NCBI GenBank assembly: GCA_934489895.1
Contig: CAKSST010000002.1
Coordinates: forward strand, 62,001 to 126,000
Direction of reading: 5' to 3'
Source of the DNA: an uncultured Eubacteriales bacterium
GTDB taxonomy: Bacteria > Bacillota > Clostridia > Oscillospirales > Acutalibacteraceae
DNA: 64,000 nt
Made by a program: the position numbers and the translations under genes. This document shows, one piece after another, positions 9,440 through 19,062 of the stretch. Every line of letters begins with the position of its first letter. Position 1 is the first letter of the stretch. The notes below the pieces were generated by a model. It saw only the letters and a list, made by a program, of their open reading frames with translations, was not told the origin of the DNA and searched no databases.

Positions 9440-12235
9440 ATGGACAGGGATTTCGACAAGACGCTCAATTTACCTTTTACCGAATTTCCTATGCGTGCGG
9501 GCTTGCCCGTAAGAGAGCCTGAGGCTCTTAAAGCATGGCAGGAAGCAAATGTGTATGAGCAATTAATGGAGCATAATGAGGGTAAGCCGCTTTATGTACT
9601 GCACGACGGCCCTCCGTATGCCAACGGAATAATACATCTCGGAACAGCGCTTAACAAGTCTTTGAAAGACTTTGTTTTGCGTTATAAGAATATGAGCGGC
9701 TTCAAAGCACCTTACATTCCGGGATATGACACGCATGGTCTGCCAACCGAGCTTAAGGCAAGAAAACACGCAGGCAAGGAGCAAAGCGAACACGCAACTC
9801 CTTTACAGCTGCGCAAAATTTGCCGCGATTTTGCAAACACCTTTGCAGACCAGCAAAGAGTACAGTTTGAGCGCTTAGGTATTTTGGGAGATTGGGAGCA
9901 TCCTTACAAAACCCTGACAAACGACTATGTTGCGCGTCAGATTGAGGTTTTCGGAACAATGGCTGAAAAAGGCTATATTTATAAGGGCTTAAAGCCTGTT
10001 TATTGGTGTCCTGAATGTCAGACTGCTCTTGCTGAGGCTGAAATTGAGTATGCTGACGACCCCTGTTATTCCATATATGTAAAATTCCCCGTTACAGGCG
10101 ATATGAAAATTCTTGAAGACCTTGGCGCCGTAAAGGGAAAAACAAGCTTTGTTATTTGGACCACTACCACATGGACTCTGCCCGCAAACCTTGCAATCTG
10201 TCTTGGACCTGAGTATGAGTATTGCGTAGTAAAGGCAAATGACGAGTATTATGTAATAGCAAAAGAGCTTGTCGCAAATACAATGGAAGCTGCTGAAATT
10301 ACAGAATATGAAATTTTAGGCTCAACCACAGGCGCTGAGCTTGAATATTTAAAAACACGCCATCCCTTTATTGACCGTGAGTCTTTAGTAATTGTGGGCG
10401 ACCACGTTACTCTTGAAAGCGGTACAGGCTGTGTTCACACAGCCCCCGGTCACGGTGTTGACGACTTTGAGGTTTGCCGTAAATACAGTGATATTGAAAT
10501 GGTTGTTCCGGTTGACAGCAAGGGCGTACTGACTGAGGAAGCAGGGCGTTTTGCAGGTCTTTCAACCGATGATGCAAACAAAGCAATAGCAACCTGGCTT
10601 GATGAAAACGACTATCTTTTTGCAATAAAGAAGATTGTTCACCCATATCCTCATTGCTGGCGTTGCCATTCACCTATACTGTTCCGAGCTACGCCCCAGT
10701 GGTTCTGCTCAATTTCTGCTATTGCAGATAAGGCACTTGAAGCAATTAAGGGTGTAAACTGGATTCCCGGTTGGGGTGAGGATCGCATTGCAGGTATGGT
10801 TAAGGACCGTAGTGACTGGTGTATTTCCCGCCAGAGAATATGGGGCGTTCCGCTGCCTATTTTCTATTGCAAGGATTGCGGAAAAGAAATTATTTCAAAA
10901 GAAACTATACAGAATGTTGCAAATATTATGCGTGAGCAGGGTGCAGACGCCTGGTATGAGTTAAAAGCCGAAAAGCTTTTGCCGCAGGGCTTTACCTGCC
11001 CCCACTGCAACAGCGCAGAGTTCACCAAAGAAACCGATATTATGGACGTTTGGTTTGACTCAGGTGTTTCACACGCTGCTGTTATGGAGCAACGTGATGA
11101 GCTTACAAGCCCCGCTGATCTTTATTTAGAGGGAGCCGACCAATATCGCGGTTGGTTCCAGTCGTCTCTTCTTACAAGCGTTGCAGTTAACGGTACAGCA
11201 CCTTATAAAAATGTTGTTACCCACGGTTGGGTGGTTGACGGACAGGGAAGAAAAATGTCCAAGTCTGAGGGCAACGTAATTATCCCCGACGATGTTGTAA
11301 AACAGTACGGCGCAGATATTCTGCGTTTATGGGTTGCTTCAAGTGACTATCACGCAGATATCAGGGTTTCAAATGACATTCTTAAGCAGATGTCAGAAAT
11401 CTATCGCAAAATACGTAATACCGCCCGTTTTATTCTCGGTAACCTGGGTGACTTTAACCCCGATACCGATATGGTGGATGACAGTGCGCTTTGCGAGATT
11501 GATAAATGGGCGCTTGCACGTCTTGATGAGCTTATTGCACGCTGCACAGACGCTTATGAGAATTACGAATATCACCTTATTTATCACGCAATTCACAATT
11601 TCTGCGTGGTTGATATGAGTAATTTCTACCTTGATGTGTTAAAAGACCGTCTTTATGTTGAGGCTGCAGACAGTGCAACAAGAAAAGCCGCCCAGACCAC
11701 AATTTATAAGGTTCTGGATAAGCTTTGCCGTCTGATTGCACCTATCCTTGCATTCACATCTGATGAAATCTGGCAGTTTATGCCTCACACAAAGGATTGC
11801 GATACACGCAATGTTGTGTTTAACGATATGCCTAAAGCGCAGGGCATTGCCGATAAGGACTTTATGGCACGCTGGGACAAAATACATTCCTTGCGTGAGG
11901 ATGCCAAAAAGGCGTTGGAAGAAGCAAGAACGCAGAAAATTATCGGTGCACCTTTGGATGCTGCAATTACTGTTTATGCCGACGGCGAGCTGTATGACTT
12001 CGTAAATGACAATAAAGAGCTCCTTAAGAACGTATTTATTGTATCTCAGCTCAATGTTGTTAAAGGCGAGGGCGGCGATATTCGCGGCGATACCGGTATA
12101 GGTATAAGCGTTGCAAAGGCTTCCGGTAATAAGTGCTGCCGTTGCTGGGCTTATTCAGAATGGACTGACGGCAAAGCAGAGCACGAGGGTCTTTGTGAGC
12201 GATGTGCTTCAGTTATTGACGGATTAGATAAATAA
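9440..12235 (+). CDS. ileS: Isoleucyl-tRNA synthetase
   Basis: A 931-aa class I synthetase. The HIGH-type motif reads HLGT near residue 66 (PPYANGIIHLGTALNK) and KMSKS lies near 605. The editing (CP1) domain contains the TWTLPANLAI stretch. The C-terminal zinc site is visible as CCRCW and CERC. It charges tRNA-Ile. There is no T-box leader: only 30 bp separate it from divIVA, so it depends on the upstream promoter. The order sepF-divIVA-ileS-lspA-rluD is common in Firmicutes. Confidence 0.98.
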   Translation: MDRDFDKTLNLPFTEFPMRAGLPVREPEALKAWQEANVYEQLMEHNEGKPLYVLHDGPPYANGIIHLGTALNKSLKDFVLRYKNMSGFKAPYIPGYDTHGLPTELKARKHAGKEQSEHATPLQLRKICRDFANTFADQQRVQFERLGILGDWEHPYKTLTNDYVARQIEVFGTMAEKGYIYKGLKPVYWCPECQTALAEAEIEYADDPCYSIYVKFPVTGDMKILEDLGAVKGKTSFVIWTTTTWTLPANLAICLGPEYEYCVVKANDEYYVIAKELVANTMEAAEITEYEILGSTTGAELEYLKTRHPFIDRESLVIVGDHVTLESGTGCVHTAPGHGVDDFEVCRKYSDIEMVVPVDSKGVLTEEAGRFAGLSTDDANKAIATWLDENDYLFAIKKIVHPYPHCWRCHSPILFRATPQWFCSISAIADKALEAIKGVNWIPGWGEDRIAGMVKDRSDWCISRQRIWGVPLPIFYCKDCGKEIISKETIQNVANIMREQGADAWYELKAEKLLPQGFTCPHCNSAEFTKETDIMDVWFDSGVSHAAVMEQRDELTSPADLYLEGADQYRGWFQSSLLTSVAVNGTAPYKNVVTHGWVVDGQGRKMSKSEGNVIIPDDVVKQYGADILRLWVASSDYHADIRVSNDILKQMSEIYRKIRNTARFILGNLGDFNPDTDMVDDSALCEIDKWALARLDELIARCTDAYENYEYHLIYHAIHNFCVVDMSNFYLDVLKDRLYVEAADSATRKAAQTTIYKVLDKLCRLIAPILAFTSDEIWQFMPHTKDCDTRNVVFNDMPKAQGIADKDFMARWDKIHSLREDAKKALEEARTQKIIGAPLDAAITVYADGELYDFVNDNKELLKNVFIVSQLNVVKGEGGDIRGDTGIGISVAKASGNKCCRCWAYSEWTDGKAEHEGLCERCASVIDGLDK

Positions 12236-12254
12236 ATTCAAAAGGATAAAAAGT

Positions 12255-12764
12255 ATGATTTCCTGTATTCTTGCGTTGGTAACAGGTGTTATGGTGCTTG
12301 TTGCAGACCAGCTTACTAAAAATTATATAGTTGCAAATTTTACTTTAGGCCAGACCTATCCTGCAATAGAAGGTATTTTTGATTTTACCTATATTCATAA
12401 TAAGGGCGGCGCCTGGGGTATGATGAACACACATCCGTGGTTGCTTTTATCACTTGCGGCAATTGTATCAATAATCTGTATAATGCTGCTTGTAAAATAC
12501 AGATCTCAAAGCAAGCTGATGTTCTGGGCGCTTACATTGGTGCTGAGCGGTGGATTGGGTAACATAATTGACCGTGTTTTCAGAGAGCATCATTCGGTTG
12601 TTGACTTTATTGATGTCAGCTTTATTGAGTTTCCCGTGTTTAACGTGGCAGACTGTGCGGTTTGTATTGGCGCGGGTCTGCTTGTGTTGTTCTTTGTAAT
12701 TGATATTATTAAGACAGGAAAGAATGACGAAAAAAAGTCTTTACAGACAAACACTGAAGAATAA
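12255..12764 (+). CDS. lspA: Lipoprotein signal peptidase (SPase II)
   Basis: A 169-aa inner-membrane aspartyl protease with four predicted helices. The two catalytic Asp are in NIIDRVF and FNVADCAV, and the conserved LVADQLTKNYI near the N-terminus and NKGGAWG are present. It cleaves diacylglyceryl-modified prolipoproteins before the lipobox Cys. Its TAA stop shares one base with the rluD ATG, indicating translational coupling. Confidence 0.97.
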   Translation: MISCILALVTGVMVLVADQLTKNYIVANFTLGQTYPAIEGIFDFTYIHNKGGAWGMMNTHPWLLLSLAAIVSIICIMLLVKYRSQSKLMFWALTLVLSGGLGNIIDRVFREHHSVVDFIDVSFIEFPVFNVADCAVCIGAGLLVLFFVIDIIKTGKNDEKKSLQTNTEE

Positions 12765-13666
12765 TGGTTCAAAAAGAATTTGTTTGTGAAGAAGCAGGTG
12801 CAAGATTGGATGTTGTGCTGTCCGGCTTGATTGAAACAAGCCGTTCTGTTGCTGCAAATATTATTGAGCAGGGTCTTGTTACAGTTAACGGTAAGCCTTG
12901 CGCAAAAAACTCGCGTTTAAAAGTGGGCGACAAGGTTACAGCCCGGCTGCCTGAAGTGCGCAGTGCTGAGGCAATTGCGCAGGATATTCCGCTTAATATT
13001 GTTTATGAGGACGATTGGCTGCTTGTGGTAAATAAACCAAAGGGTATGGTGGTGCATCCCGCCGCAGGTAACTATGAGGGCACATTGGTAAATGCTCTGC
13101 TTTATTATTGCCCCGACAGTCTTTCGGGCATAAACGGTGTGGCACGCCCCGGTATTGTTCACCGCATTGATAAGGATACGAGCGGCTTGCTCATGGTAGC
13201 AAAAAATGACGAGGCACATAACTCTTTAGCAAAGCAGGTTAAGGACCATACGGTTTGCAGAGAGTATGAAGCAGTAGTGTGCGGACACTTAAGGCAGCAA
13301 ACAGGAACAATTGACGCGCCGATTGGACGTCATCCTGTTAAACGCAAGCAAATGACGGTTACAGATAAAAATGCCCGTAATGCCGTAACGCATTACGAGG
13401 TTGTAGCTGAGTATAAGGAATACACCCATGTAAGACTGCGGCTTGAGACAGGCCGTACCCATCAGATAAGGGTACATATGGCATATATAGGACATCCTGT
13501 TGCGGGAGACAGAGTTTACGGCGGTGCAAAACAGCCAAAGGAACTGCAGGGACAGTGCCTGCACGCTAAAAAGCTTGGCTTTGTACATCCAAAAACGGAA
13601 GAGTATATGGAGTTTGACAGTGCTCTTCCTGAATATTTCACACAGTTTTTAAAGAGGTTAGATTAA
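12764..13666 (+). CDS. rluD: RluD-type rRNA pseudouridine synthase
   Basis: A 300-aa RluA-family enzyme with an N-terminal S4 RNA-binding domain (residues 12-60) and the catalytic motif HRIDKDTSGLLMVAK, where Asp is the nucleophile. The RTHQIRVH motif is also present. It isomerises uridines of 23S rRNA; RluD is the best match by gene order (lspA-rluD), though RluA-family site specificity cannot be read from the sequence. It overlaps the flanking genes on both sides by one base. Confidence 0.93.
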   Translation: MVQKEFVCEEAGARLDVVLSGLIETSRSVAANIIEQGLVTVNGKPCAKNSRLKVGDKVTARLPEVRSAEAIAQDIPLNIVYEDDWLLVVNKPKGMVVHPAAGNYEGTLVNALLYYCPDSLSGINGVARPGIVHRIDKDTSGLLMVAKNDEAHNSLAKQVKDHTVCREYEAVVCGHLRQQTGTIDAPIGRHPVKRKQMTVTDKNARNAVTHYEVVAEYKEYTHVRLRLETGRTHQIRVHMAYIGHPVAGDRVYGGAKQPKELQGQCLHAKKLGFVHPKTEEYMEFDSALPEYFTQFLKRLD

Positions 13667-14499
13667 TGGGTATTTTTGACGGTTGCCTGCTGGTTTCTGA
13701 CATTGACGGAACCTTGCTTTATCACGGCACCATAGCACAAAAAAATATAGAAGCAATAAGATATTTTGAAGAAAACGGCGGTTATTTCACTGTTGCAACA
13801 GGCAGAGGCATTGGTGCATTTGATGAGGAATATAAAATAAGCCAATCAAATGTTCCTGCCATTGGTATACACGGCGGTACAGTCTATGATTTTCACAAAG
13901 ATGAAACCTTGTATCTGAACGCGCTGGCTGACGAGGACAAGCAGGCGGTGCTTGCTGTTGCCAACCAGTTCCCTGAGATGGGCTTTGAGGTATTCTGCGA
14001 CGGCAGAATGAATATTTGCCGTCGCAGCAAGGATATTGACTGGCACGCAGAATATGAGCACGTAAACGCTACATACGAGCCGGTTGAAAATATAATGGAC
14101 CGTTCCTGGTCAAAGGTTGTTTTCTCAACCGAAAACGGCATGGAACATAAAATGCTTGAATATGCTCAGACACTTAAAACCGAAAAGGGTATTTTCCATA
14201 TTACAAGCGCAGTGCTTGTAAAACTGTTAGAGCTATATCCCGCATCAAACAAAAAGAGTACAGCAATGTATTTTTTGGCTGACCATCTTGGTGTTTCGCA
14301 CGACAGGGTTTTTGCAATAGGAGACTATTTTAATGACCTTGATATGTTAGAGCACGCAAAAATAGGCGCAGCCGTAAAGGATTCGCCCAAAGAGATAATT
14401 GACATATCAAAATATGTAACAAAGTCCTCCTGTCAGGAGGGTGCCGTTGCTGATTTTATTTATTATATTGAAGAACAATTAAAAAACGGCAACATATAA
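13666..14499 (+). CDS. Cof-type HAD-IIB phosphatase
   Basis: A 277-aa HAD hydrolase with motif I DIDGTLLYHG, motif II VATGRG, a conserved Lys and motif IV IGDYFNDLDMLEHA, with the C2B cap typical of the Cof/YidA group. Substrates of this group are usually sugar phosphates or other phosphometabolites and cannot be assigned here. It starts inside the rluD stop (TTAATGG), so it is the last gene of this operon. Confidence 0.9.
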   Translation: MGIFDGCLLVSDIDGTLLYHGTIAQKNIEAIRYFEENGGYFTVATGRGIGAFDEEYKISQSNVPAIGIHGGTVYDFHKDETLYLNALADEDKQAVLAVANQFPEMGFEVFCDGRMNICRRSKDIDWHAEYEHVNATYEPVENIMDRSWSKVVFSTENGMEHKMLEYAQTLKTEKGIFHITSAVLVKLLELYPASNKKSTAMYFLADHLGVSHDRVFAIGDYFNDLDMLEHAKIGAAVKDSPKEIIDISKYVTKSSCQEGAVADFIYYIEEQLKNGNI

Positions 14500-14589
14500 A
14501 TTATTATACTGCCGATTTTATCCGAAAAAATTTTTTTAAACGGATTTTATCTGATAAAGAGAAAAACAAGAAGGGAAATGAAAAAAGCT

Positions 14590-15432
14590 ATGGATAATGC
14601 TACCAAAAAGCAGCTGCAAATTACAGCTTGCAAGGTAAGAATGGGCATAATTGAAGGCACTCACAGTGCAAAATCCGGACATCCGGGTGGATCGCTGTCT
14701 GCTACTGAAATTCTTACCTATCTGTTTTTTAAAGAGATGAATATTGACCCCAAAAATCCTAAAATGGAAAACCGTGACAGATTTGTTTTGTCAAAGGGAC
14801 ACATTGCCCCCGGTTACTATTCTGTTTTGGCACAGCGCGGTTTCTTTGAGGTTGATATGCTCAAAACTCTGCGTAAGGTTGGCTCATATTTGCAGGGCCA
14901 CCCCGATATGAAAAAAATCCCCGGCGTTGATATGTCATCTGGCTCACTTGGTCAAGGCATTTCAGCAGCTGTCGGTATGGCTCTTTCTTCAAAACATTTT
15001 AACAGCGGCTTCAAAGTATATACTTTGCTTGGCGACGGTGAAATTGAAGAGGGTCAGGTTTGGGAAGCAGCAATGTTTGCTGCAAACAAAAACTTAGGTA
15101 ATCTGGTTGCTTTTGTTGATAACAACAACCTACAGATAGACGGTACTTTGGAAGAGGTTAACTCACCCAATCCTATTGATAAGAAATTCGAAGCGTTTAA
15201 CTGGCATGTTATCGTAATTGACGGTCATGATTTTGATCAAATTGAGGCTGCTCTTGCCGAAGCTGCTGCTATTGAAGACAAACCTGTAGCAATTATTGCA
15301 AAAACCGTTAAGGGTAAGGGTGTTTCCTTTATGGAAAATCAGTGTTCATGGCACGGTACGGCTCCCAATGATGAACAGTATGAGCAGGCTATGGCCGAGC
15401 TGCAGGCGCAGTTAGACGCCTTAACAAAGTAA
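14590..15432 (+). CDS. Transketolase, N-terminal subunit
   Basis: A 280-aa thiamine-diphosphate-binding half of a split transketolase. GHPGGSLS and the ThDP/Mg motif GDGEIEEGQVWEAAMFA...NLVAFVDNNN are intact. ATG codons at 14578 and 14590 are in frame; I choose 14590 because AGAAGGG at 14570-14576 almost touches the earlier one. The C-terminal subunit follows after 13 bp, and together they catalyse two-carbon ketol transfer in the non-oxidative pentose phosphate pathway. Split transketolases are common in Clostridia. Confidence 0.95.
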   Translation: MDNATKKQLQITACKVRMGIIEGTHSAKSGHPGGSLSATEILTYLFFKEMNIDPKNPKMENRDRFVLSKGHIAPGYYSVLAQRGFFEVDMLKTLRKVGSYLQGHPDMKKIPGVDMSSGSLGQGISAAVGMALSSKHFNSGFKVYTLLGDGEIEEGQVWEAAMFAANKNLGNLVAFVDNNNLQIDGTLEEVNSPNPIDKKFEAFNWHVIVIDGHDFDQIEAALAEAAAIEDKPVAIIAKTVKGKGVSFMENQCSWHGTAPNDEQYEQAMAELQAQLDALTK

Positions 15433-15445
15433 GAGGTGAATAGAC

Positions 15446-16390
15446 ATGGCTGATATTAAAAAAGTTGCAACCCGTGCAAGCTACGGCAGTGAGCTTGCTA
15501 AAATTGGTGCCGAAAGAGACGATTTTGTTGTTTTGGATGCTGATCTTGCCGGCGCAACCAAAACAGGCGATTTTAAAAAGGCATTCCCCGAAAGATTTTA
15601 TGACTGCGGTATCGCAGAGCAGAATATGGTAAGCATTGCAGCAGGTATTGCCACAACAGGCAAACGTGTTGTTGTAAGCAGTTTTGCTATGTTTGCAGCA
15701 GGACGTGCGTATGAGCAGGTAAGAAACTCAATTGGTTATCCCCACCTTAATGTTATTGTAGCAGCAACTCACGCAGGTATTTCTGTTGGCGAAGACGGCG
15801 CTACTCACCAATGCAATGAGGATATTGCCCTAATGCGTACAATCCCCGGCATGACTGTTATCAACCCCGCTGATGATACCGAAGCAAGAGCCGCTTTGCG
15901 CGCTGCTTTTGACCATAACGGTCCGGTATATATTCGCTTTGGCCGTTTTGCTGTTCCGGTTATTTTTGATGAAGACTACAAGTTTGAAATCGGCAAGGGC
16001 AGCGTGATGAACGAGGGTACTGATGTTACCGTTATTTCAACCGGTCTTTTGACCTACGAAGCAATGGTTGCTGCTGAGCAGCTTAAAGCAGAGGGTATTT
16101 CTGCACGTGTTATCAACATTGCAACAATTAAACCCTTGGATGAGGAAATTGTTCTTAAAGCTGCTAAAGAAACAGGTGCAATCGTTACCGCTGAGGAGCA
16201 TTCGGTTATTGGCGGCTTGGGCAGTGCGGTTTGCGATGTTGTATCTGCAAAATGCCCTGTTCCCGTACTCAAGTTAGGTATTAACGATGAGTTTGGCATT
16301 TCAGGCCCTGCAGGTGAGCTTCTTGACAAATTTGGCTTGCGTGCTGCAAATATCGCACAGATGGCAAAAGATGCTATTAAACTTAAATAA
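15446..16390 (+). CDS. Transketolase, C-terminal subunit
   Basis: A 314-aa pyrimidine-binding and C-terminal part of the split transketolase. The catalytic Glu is in GIAEQNMVSIAAGIA, and the C-terminal domain spans about 185-314 (TAEEHSVIGGLGSAV). Ribosome site AGAGGTG precedes the ATG. It pairs with the N-terminal subunit directly upstream. MITE copy 2 follows its stop within 3 bp and separates it from the terminator-like hairpin at 16682. Confidence 0.95.
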   Translation: MADIKKVATRASYGSELAKIGAERDDFVVLDADLAGATKTGDFKKAFPERFYDCGIAEQNMVSIAAGIATTGKRVVVSSFAMFAAGRAYEQVRNSIGYPHLNVIVAATHAGISVGEDGATHQCNEDIALMRTIPGMTVINPADDTEARAALRAAFDHNGPVYIRFGRFAVPVIFDEDYKFEIGKGSVMNEGTDVTVISTGLLTYEAMVAAEQLKAEGISARVINIATIKPLDEEIVLKAAKETGAIVTAEEHSVIGGLGSAVCDVVSAKCPVPVLKLGINDEFGISGPAGELLDKFGLRAANIAQMAKDAIKLK

Positions 16391-16392
16391 TT

Positions 16393-16664
16393 GGGATAAC
16401 AAGAGTGATCCGAATATGCCTAAAATGGCAGAATTTCGGAGCTTTTGTGCAATTCAGTCTTGATAGGCGACCAGCCATCTTCGCCCTCATTATCCGAAAA
16501 TCATTCAAAATTTCGCTAATCTTAGGTCGAAGAGTTTTGTAGGAAATGATTTTGGACACAAATGAGGCAAAACGCAGTTAATACTATTGGATTAACGAGT
16601 ATTTTAACAATATTTGGGTACAAAATAATCCTCCACAATCAGGTTCGGATTATTCCAGTTACCC
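16393..16664. mobile_element. MITE-like element, copy 2 (long form)
   Basis: About 272 bp with the same ends as copy 1 at 164-315 (left GGGATAACAAGAGTGATCCG, right end its imperfect complement). The outer parts align with copy 1, but copy 2 carries about 119 extra bases (16470-16588) that contain their own inverted repeat (CCTCATTATCCGAAAATCATT against 16544-16567). Copy 1 looks like an internal deletion derivative. No open frame is present. Confidence 0.7.
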
Positions 16665-16681
16665 TAAGTTATATTTATTAA

Positions 16682-16714
16682 AATACAGCCCACAAGGTTT
16701 TTGTGGGCTGTATT
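16682..16714 (+). terminator. Strong hairpin after the transketolase genes
   Basis: Arms AATACAGCCCACAA and TTGTGGGCTGTATT form a perfect 14-bp stem with a 5-nt loop (GGTTT). The following bases are AT-rich but not a clean T-run. It most likely was the terminator of the transketolase operon before the MITE copy came between. Confidence 0.6.
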
Positions 16715-16731
16715 AATAAAATGGGGAATCT

Positions 16732-17553
16732 ATGAAAAGCATTATAGATATTGAACGCAGTATAAACAAAAAATTCCGAAAATCTGTCTGGAACCCATTT
16801 ATAGGCGCAATTAAAGAATATGAGCTTATAAAGGAGGGGGATAAAATTGCTGTCTGTATTTCGGGCGGAAAAGACTCCTTTTTAATGGCAAAATGTATTC
16901 AGGAGCTTGCCCGTCACAGCGAGGTGCCGTTTACCGCTGAATATATTTCAATGAACCCGGGCTATAACAAAGAAAATTATGAACTTATAAAGCACAATGC
17001 CAAAATTACTGGTATTGACATACAGTTTTTTGAAACACCCATTTTTGACGTAGTAAATCAAGCGGGCGGTTCGCCCTGCTACCTTTGCGCAAGAATGCGC
17101 AGGGGCTATCTTTACAATAAAGCGAAAGAGCTTGGCTGTAACAAAATAGCACTTGGCCATCACTTCGATGATGTTATTGAAACCTTACTAATTAATATGA
17201 TGTACGCAAGTGAAATTAAAACAATGATGCCCAAACTAAAAAGTATGAACTTTGAGGGTATGGAGCTTATCCGTCCGCTTTATAAAGTTAAAGAGCGAGA
17301 TATAATACAGTGGGCAAATTACAATGAACTAACCTTTTTACGCTGCGCCTGCCGCTTTACCGAAAAAAACGAGAGCGGCGAAATTGAGTCCAAGCGCAGC
17401 GAGATTAAAAAACTGATAAATGAAATAAGAAAAAACCATCCCGATGCTGATAATAGTATTTTTCGCTCGTTACATAATGTAAATCTTAATGCCATACCAG
17501 GTTGGCGTGAGCGTGACGGAGAGGATGCGCAAAGCTTTGTAAATAAATATTGA
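16732..17553 (+). CDS. ttcA: TtcA-family tRNA thiolation ATPase
   Basis: A 273-aa PP-loop ATPase. SGGKDS near residue 44 binds ATP; the CYLC pair (around 114-117) and a further Cys in RCACRF (around 205) match the three cysteines that hold the 4Fe-4S cluster in TtcA. The enzyme 2-thiolates C32 of certain tRNAs. The conserved ALGHHFDDVIETLL is present. Ribosome site GGGG lies 8 nt before the ATG. A related archaeal/bacterial PP-loop thiolase of other specificity cannot be excluded. Confidence 0.8.
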   Translation: MKSIIDIERSINKKFRKSVWNPFIGAIKEYELIKEGDKIAVCISGGKDSFLMAKCIQELARHSEVPFTAEYISMNPGYNKENYELIKHNAKITGIDIQFFETPIFDVVNQAGGSPCYLCARMRRGYLYNKAKELGCNKIALGHHFDDVIETLLINMMYASEIKTMMPKLKSMNFEGMELIRPLYKVKERDIIQWANYNELTFLRCACRFTEKNESGEIESKRSEIKKLINEIRKNHPDADNSIFRSLHNVNLNAIPGWRERDGEDAQSFVNKY

Positions 17554-17556
17554 AAG

Positions 17557-17600
17557 TTATATAACACACCCTTGCTTTTTGAATGCGGTGTGTTATATAA
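17557..17600 (+). terminator. Long perfect hairpin between ttcA and the M50 protease
   Basis: Arms TTATATAACACACC (17557-17570) and its exact complement (17587-17600) form a 14-bp stem with a 16-nt loop, beginning 4 bp after the ttcA stop. There is no T-run, so termination is likely but not certain. Confidence 0.5.
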
Positions 17601-17634
17601 TATATATAAATTAATAATAGGGGGAGTATCAGCT

Positions 17635-18318
17635 GTGCTTATTGATGCCTTCCGTTCAGGAAACTTTGATATAATCAATATTATAATACGAATAATTTCT
17701 TCTTTGGCGGTTATATTTTTAACCTTGCCCATACATGAGTATGCGCACGCTTTTGCGGCAAATAAATTAGGTGACCGCACCGCGTATAATATGGGAAGAA
17801 ACACACTTAATCCTTTGGCTCATATAGACTATATGGGCGCAGCCTTTGTTTTGCTTTTTGGTATCGGCTGGGCAAAGCCCGTTCCCGTAAATGCGCGAAA
17901 CTTCCGCAACCCCAAAACAGGTATGGCGATAACCGCACTTGCAGGCCCTGTTTCCAACATTGTTGTTGCGTTTGTTTCTCTTATTTTTGTAAATATTATT
18001 ATGTTTATATATAACAATGTTGCGGCTTCGGTAATGCTATATTATTTATTTTGTTTTTTCTTATCCTTGGCACAAATTAATATCTACCTTGCAATATTCA
18101 ACCTTATACCCATTCCGCCGCTTGACGGCTCACGGGTGCTTACGGCAATATTGCCTGACAGAATTTATTATAAGCTGATGCAATATGAAAGGTATTCTTT
18201 CATACTTATTGCATTTATTGTGTTCTCAAATGTTCTTGATATGCCGCTTGAATATATTTCCAACGGCATTCTGGCTGCATTAAATGCGGTAGCATCATTG
18301 CCTTTTTCACTGTTATAG
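17635..18318 (+). CDS. Site-2 protease family zinc metalloprotease (M50B)
   Basis: A 227-aa integral membrane protein starting at GTG 17635, chosen because GGGGGAG lies 8 nt upstream; a longer frame from 17572 would overlap the hairpin. The HEYAHAFAANKLGD segment carries the HExxH zinc site and NLIPIPPLDGSRVL supplies the third ligand Asp. About five membrane helices. Such small Rip/M50 proteases are widespread in Clostridia; substrates are unknown. scpA follows after 28 bp. Confidence 0.9.
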   Translation: MLIDAFRSGNFDIINIIIRIISSLAVIFLTLPIHEYAHAFAANKLGDRTAYNMGRNTLNPLAHIDYMGAAFVLLFGIGWAKPVPVNARNFRNPKTGMAITALAGPVSNIVVAFVSLIFVNIIMFIYNNVAASVMLYYLFCFFLSLAQINIYLAIFNLIPIPPLDGSRVLTAILPDRIYYKLMQYERYSFILIAFIVFSNVLDMPLEYISNGILAALNAVASLPFSLL

Positions 18319-18346
18319 TGATATTAGTATTTTCGGAGTTTAAATA

Positions 18347-19060
18347 ATGGAAAATGTTTTAAGCTATAAGCTGGAAAGCTTTGAGGGCCCGCTTGACCTG
18401 CTTTTACAGCTGCTTGCAAAAAACAAACTTAATATATATGATATTCCGCTGTCTGTGCTGGTTGAGCAGTATCTTGAGCAGATAAACGCTATGCGCGATG
18501 CCGATATGGACGTTGCGAGTGAGTTTCTTGAAATGGCTGCCCGTCTTTTGCATATGAAAACGGTAAGCCTTTTACCTAAACACGAGGAGATTGAAGAGTT
18601 AAAGGCTGACCTTGCGGGAGAGTTGCTTGAGTATGAGCTTTGCAGAAAAATTGCTGCTCAGCTGCAGGCTATGGGACAGGGCTTTGATTTAACTGTTCGT
18701 ACCCCGTCAGAACTTGACTTTCCAAAAACCTATGCTCTTACGCACGACGGCGAGACTCTTGTTAATGCGTATCTTGCCGCAGTGGGCAGAGGCAAACGCC
18801 GCCTGCCGCCGCCGCAGGCAGCATTTGACAGGATTGTTGCAAAAAAGATTGTGTCCGTTTCTTCTAAAATTGTTTATGTTATGCGCAAGCTTTGGAAGGG
18901 CGGCAAAAATAAGTTGAGCTCACTTTATCAGGACGCAAAAAGCCGCAGTGAAATTATTGCTACTTTCCTGGCAGTGCTTGAGCTTTGCAAAAACAATCGC
19001 GTAAAGGTTGAGGGTGAGGCTGAAAACACTACCGTCACTTTGTTAAAGGAGAAAAAATAA
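18347..19060 (+). CDS. scpA: Segregation and condensation protein ScpA
   Basis: A 237-aa kleisin. The N-terminal YKLESFEGPLDLLLQLLAKNK motif binds the SMC neck and the C-terminal winged helix (about 160-235) binds the SMC head. Together with ScpB and SMC it condenses and segregates the chromosome. scpB follows 2 bp downstream, the standard arrangement. Confidence 0.97.
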   Translation: MENVLSYKLESFEGPLDLLLQLLAKNKLNIYDIPLSVLVEQYLEQINAMRDADMDVASEFLEMAARLLHMKTVSLLPKHEEIEELKADLAGELLEYELCRKIAAQLQAMGQGFDLTVRTPSELDFPKTYALTHDGETLVNAYLAAVGRGKRRLPPPQAAFDRIVAKKIVSVSSKIVYVMRKLWKGGKNKLSSLYQDAKSRSEIIATFLAVLELCKNNRVKVEGEAENTTVTLLKEKK

Positions 19061-19062
19061 AA

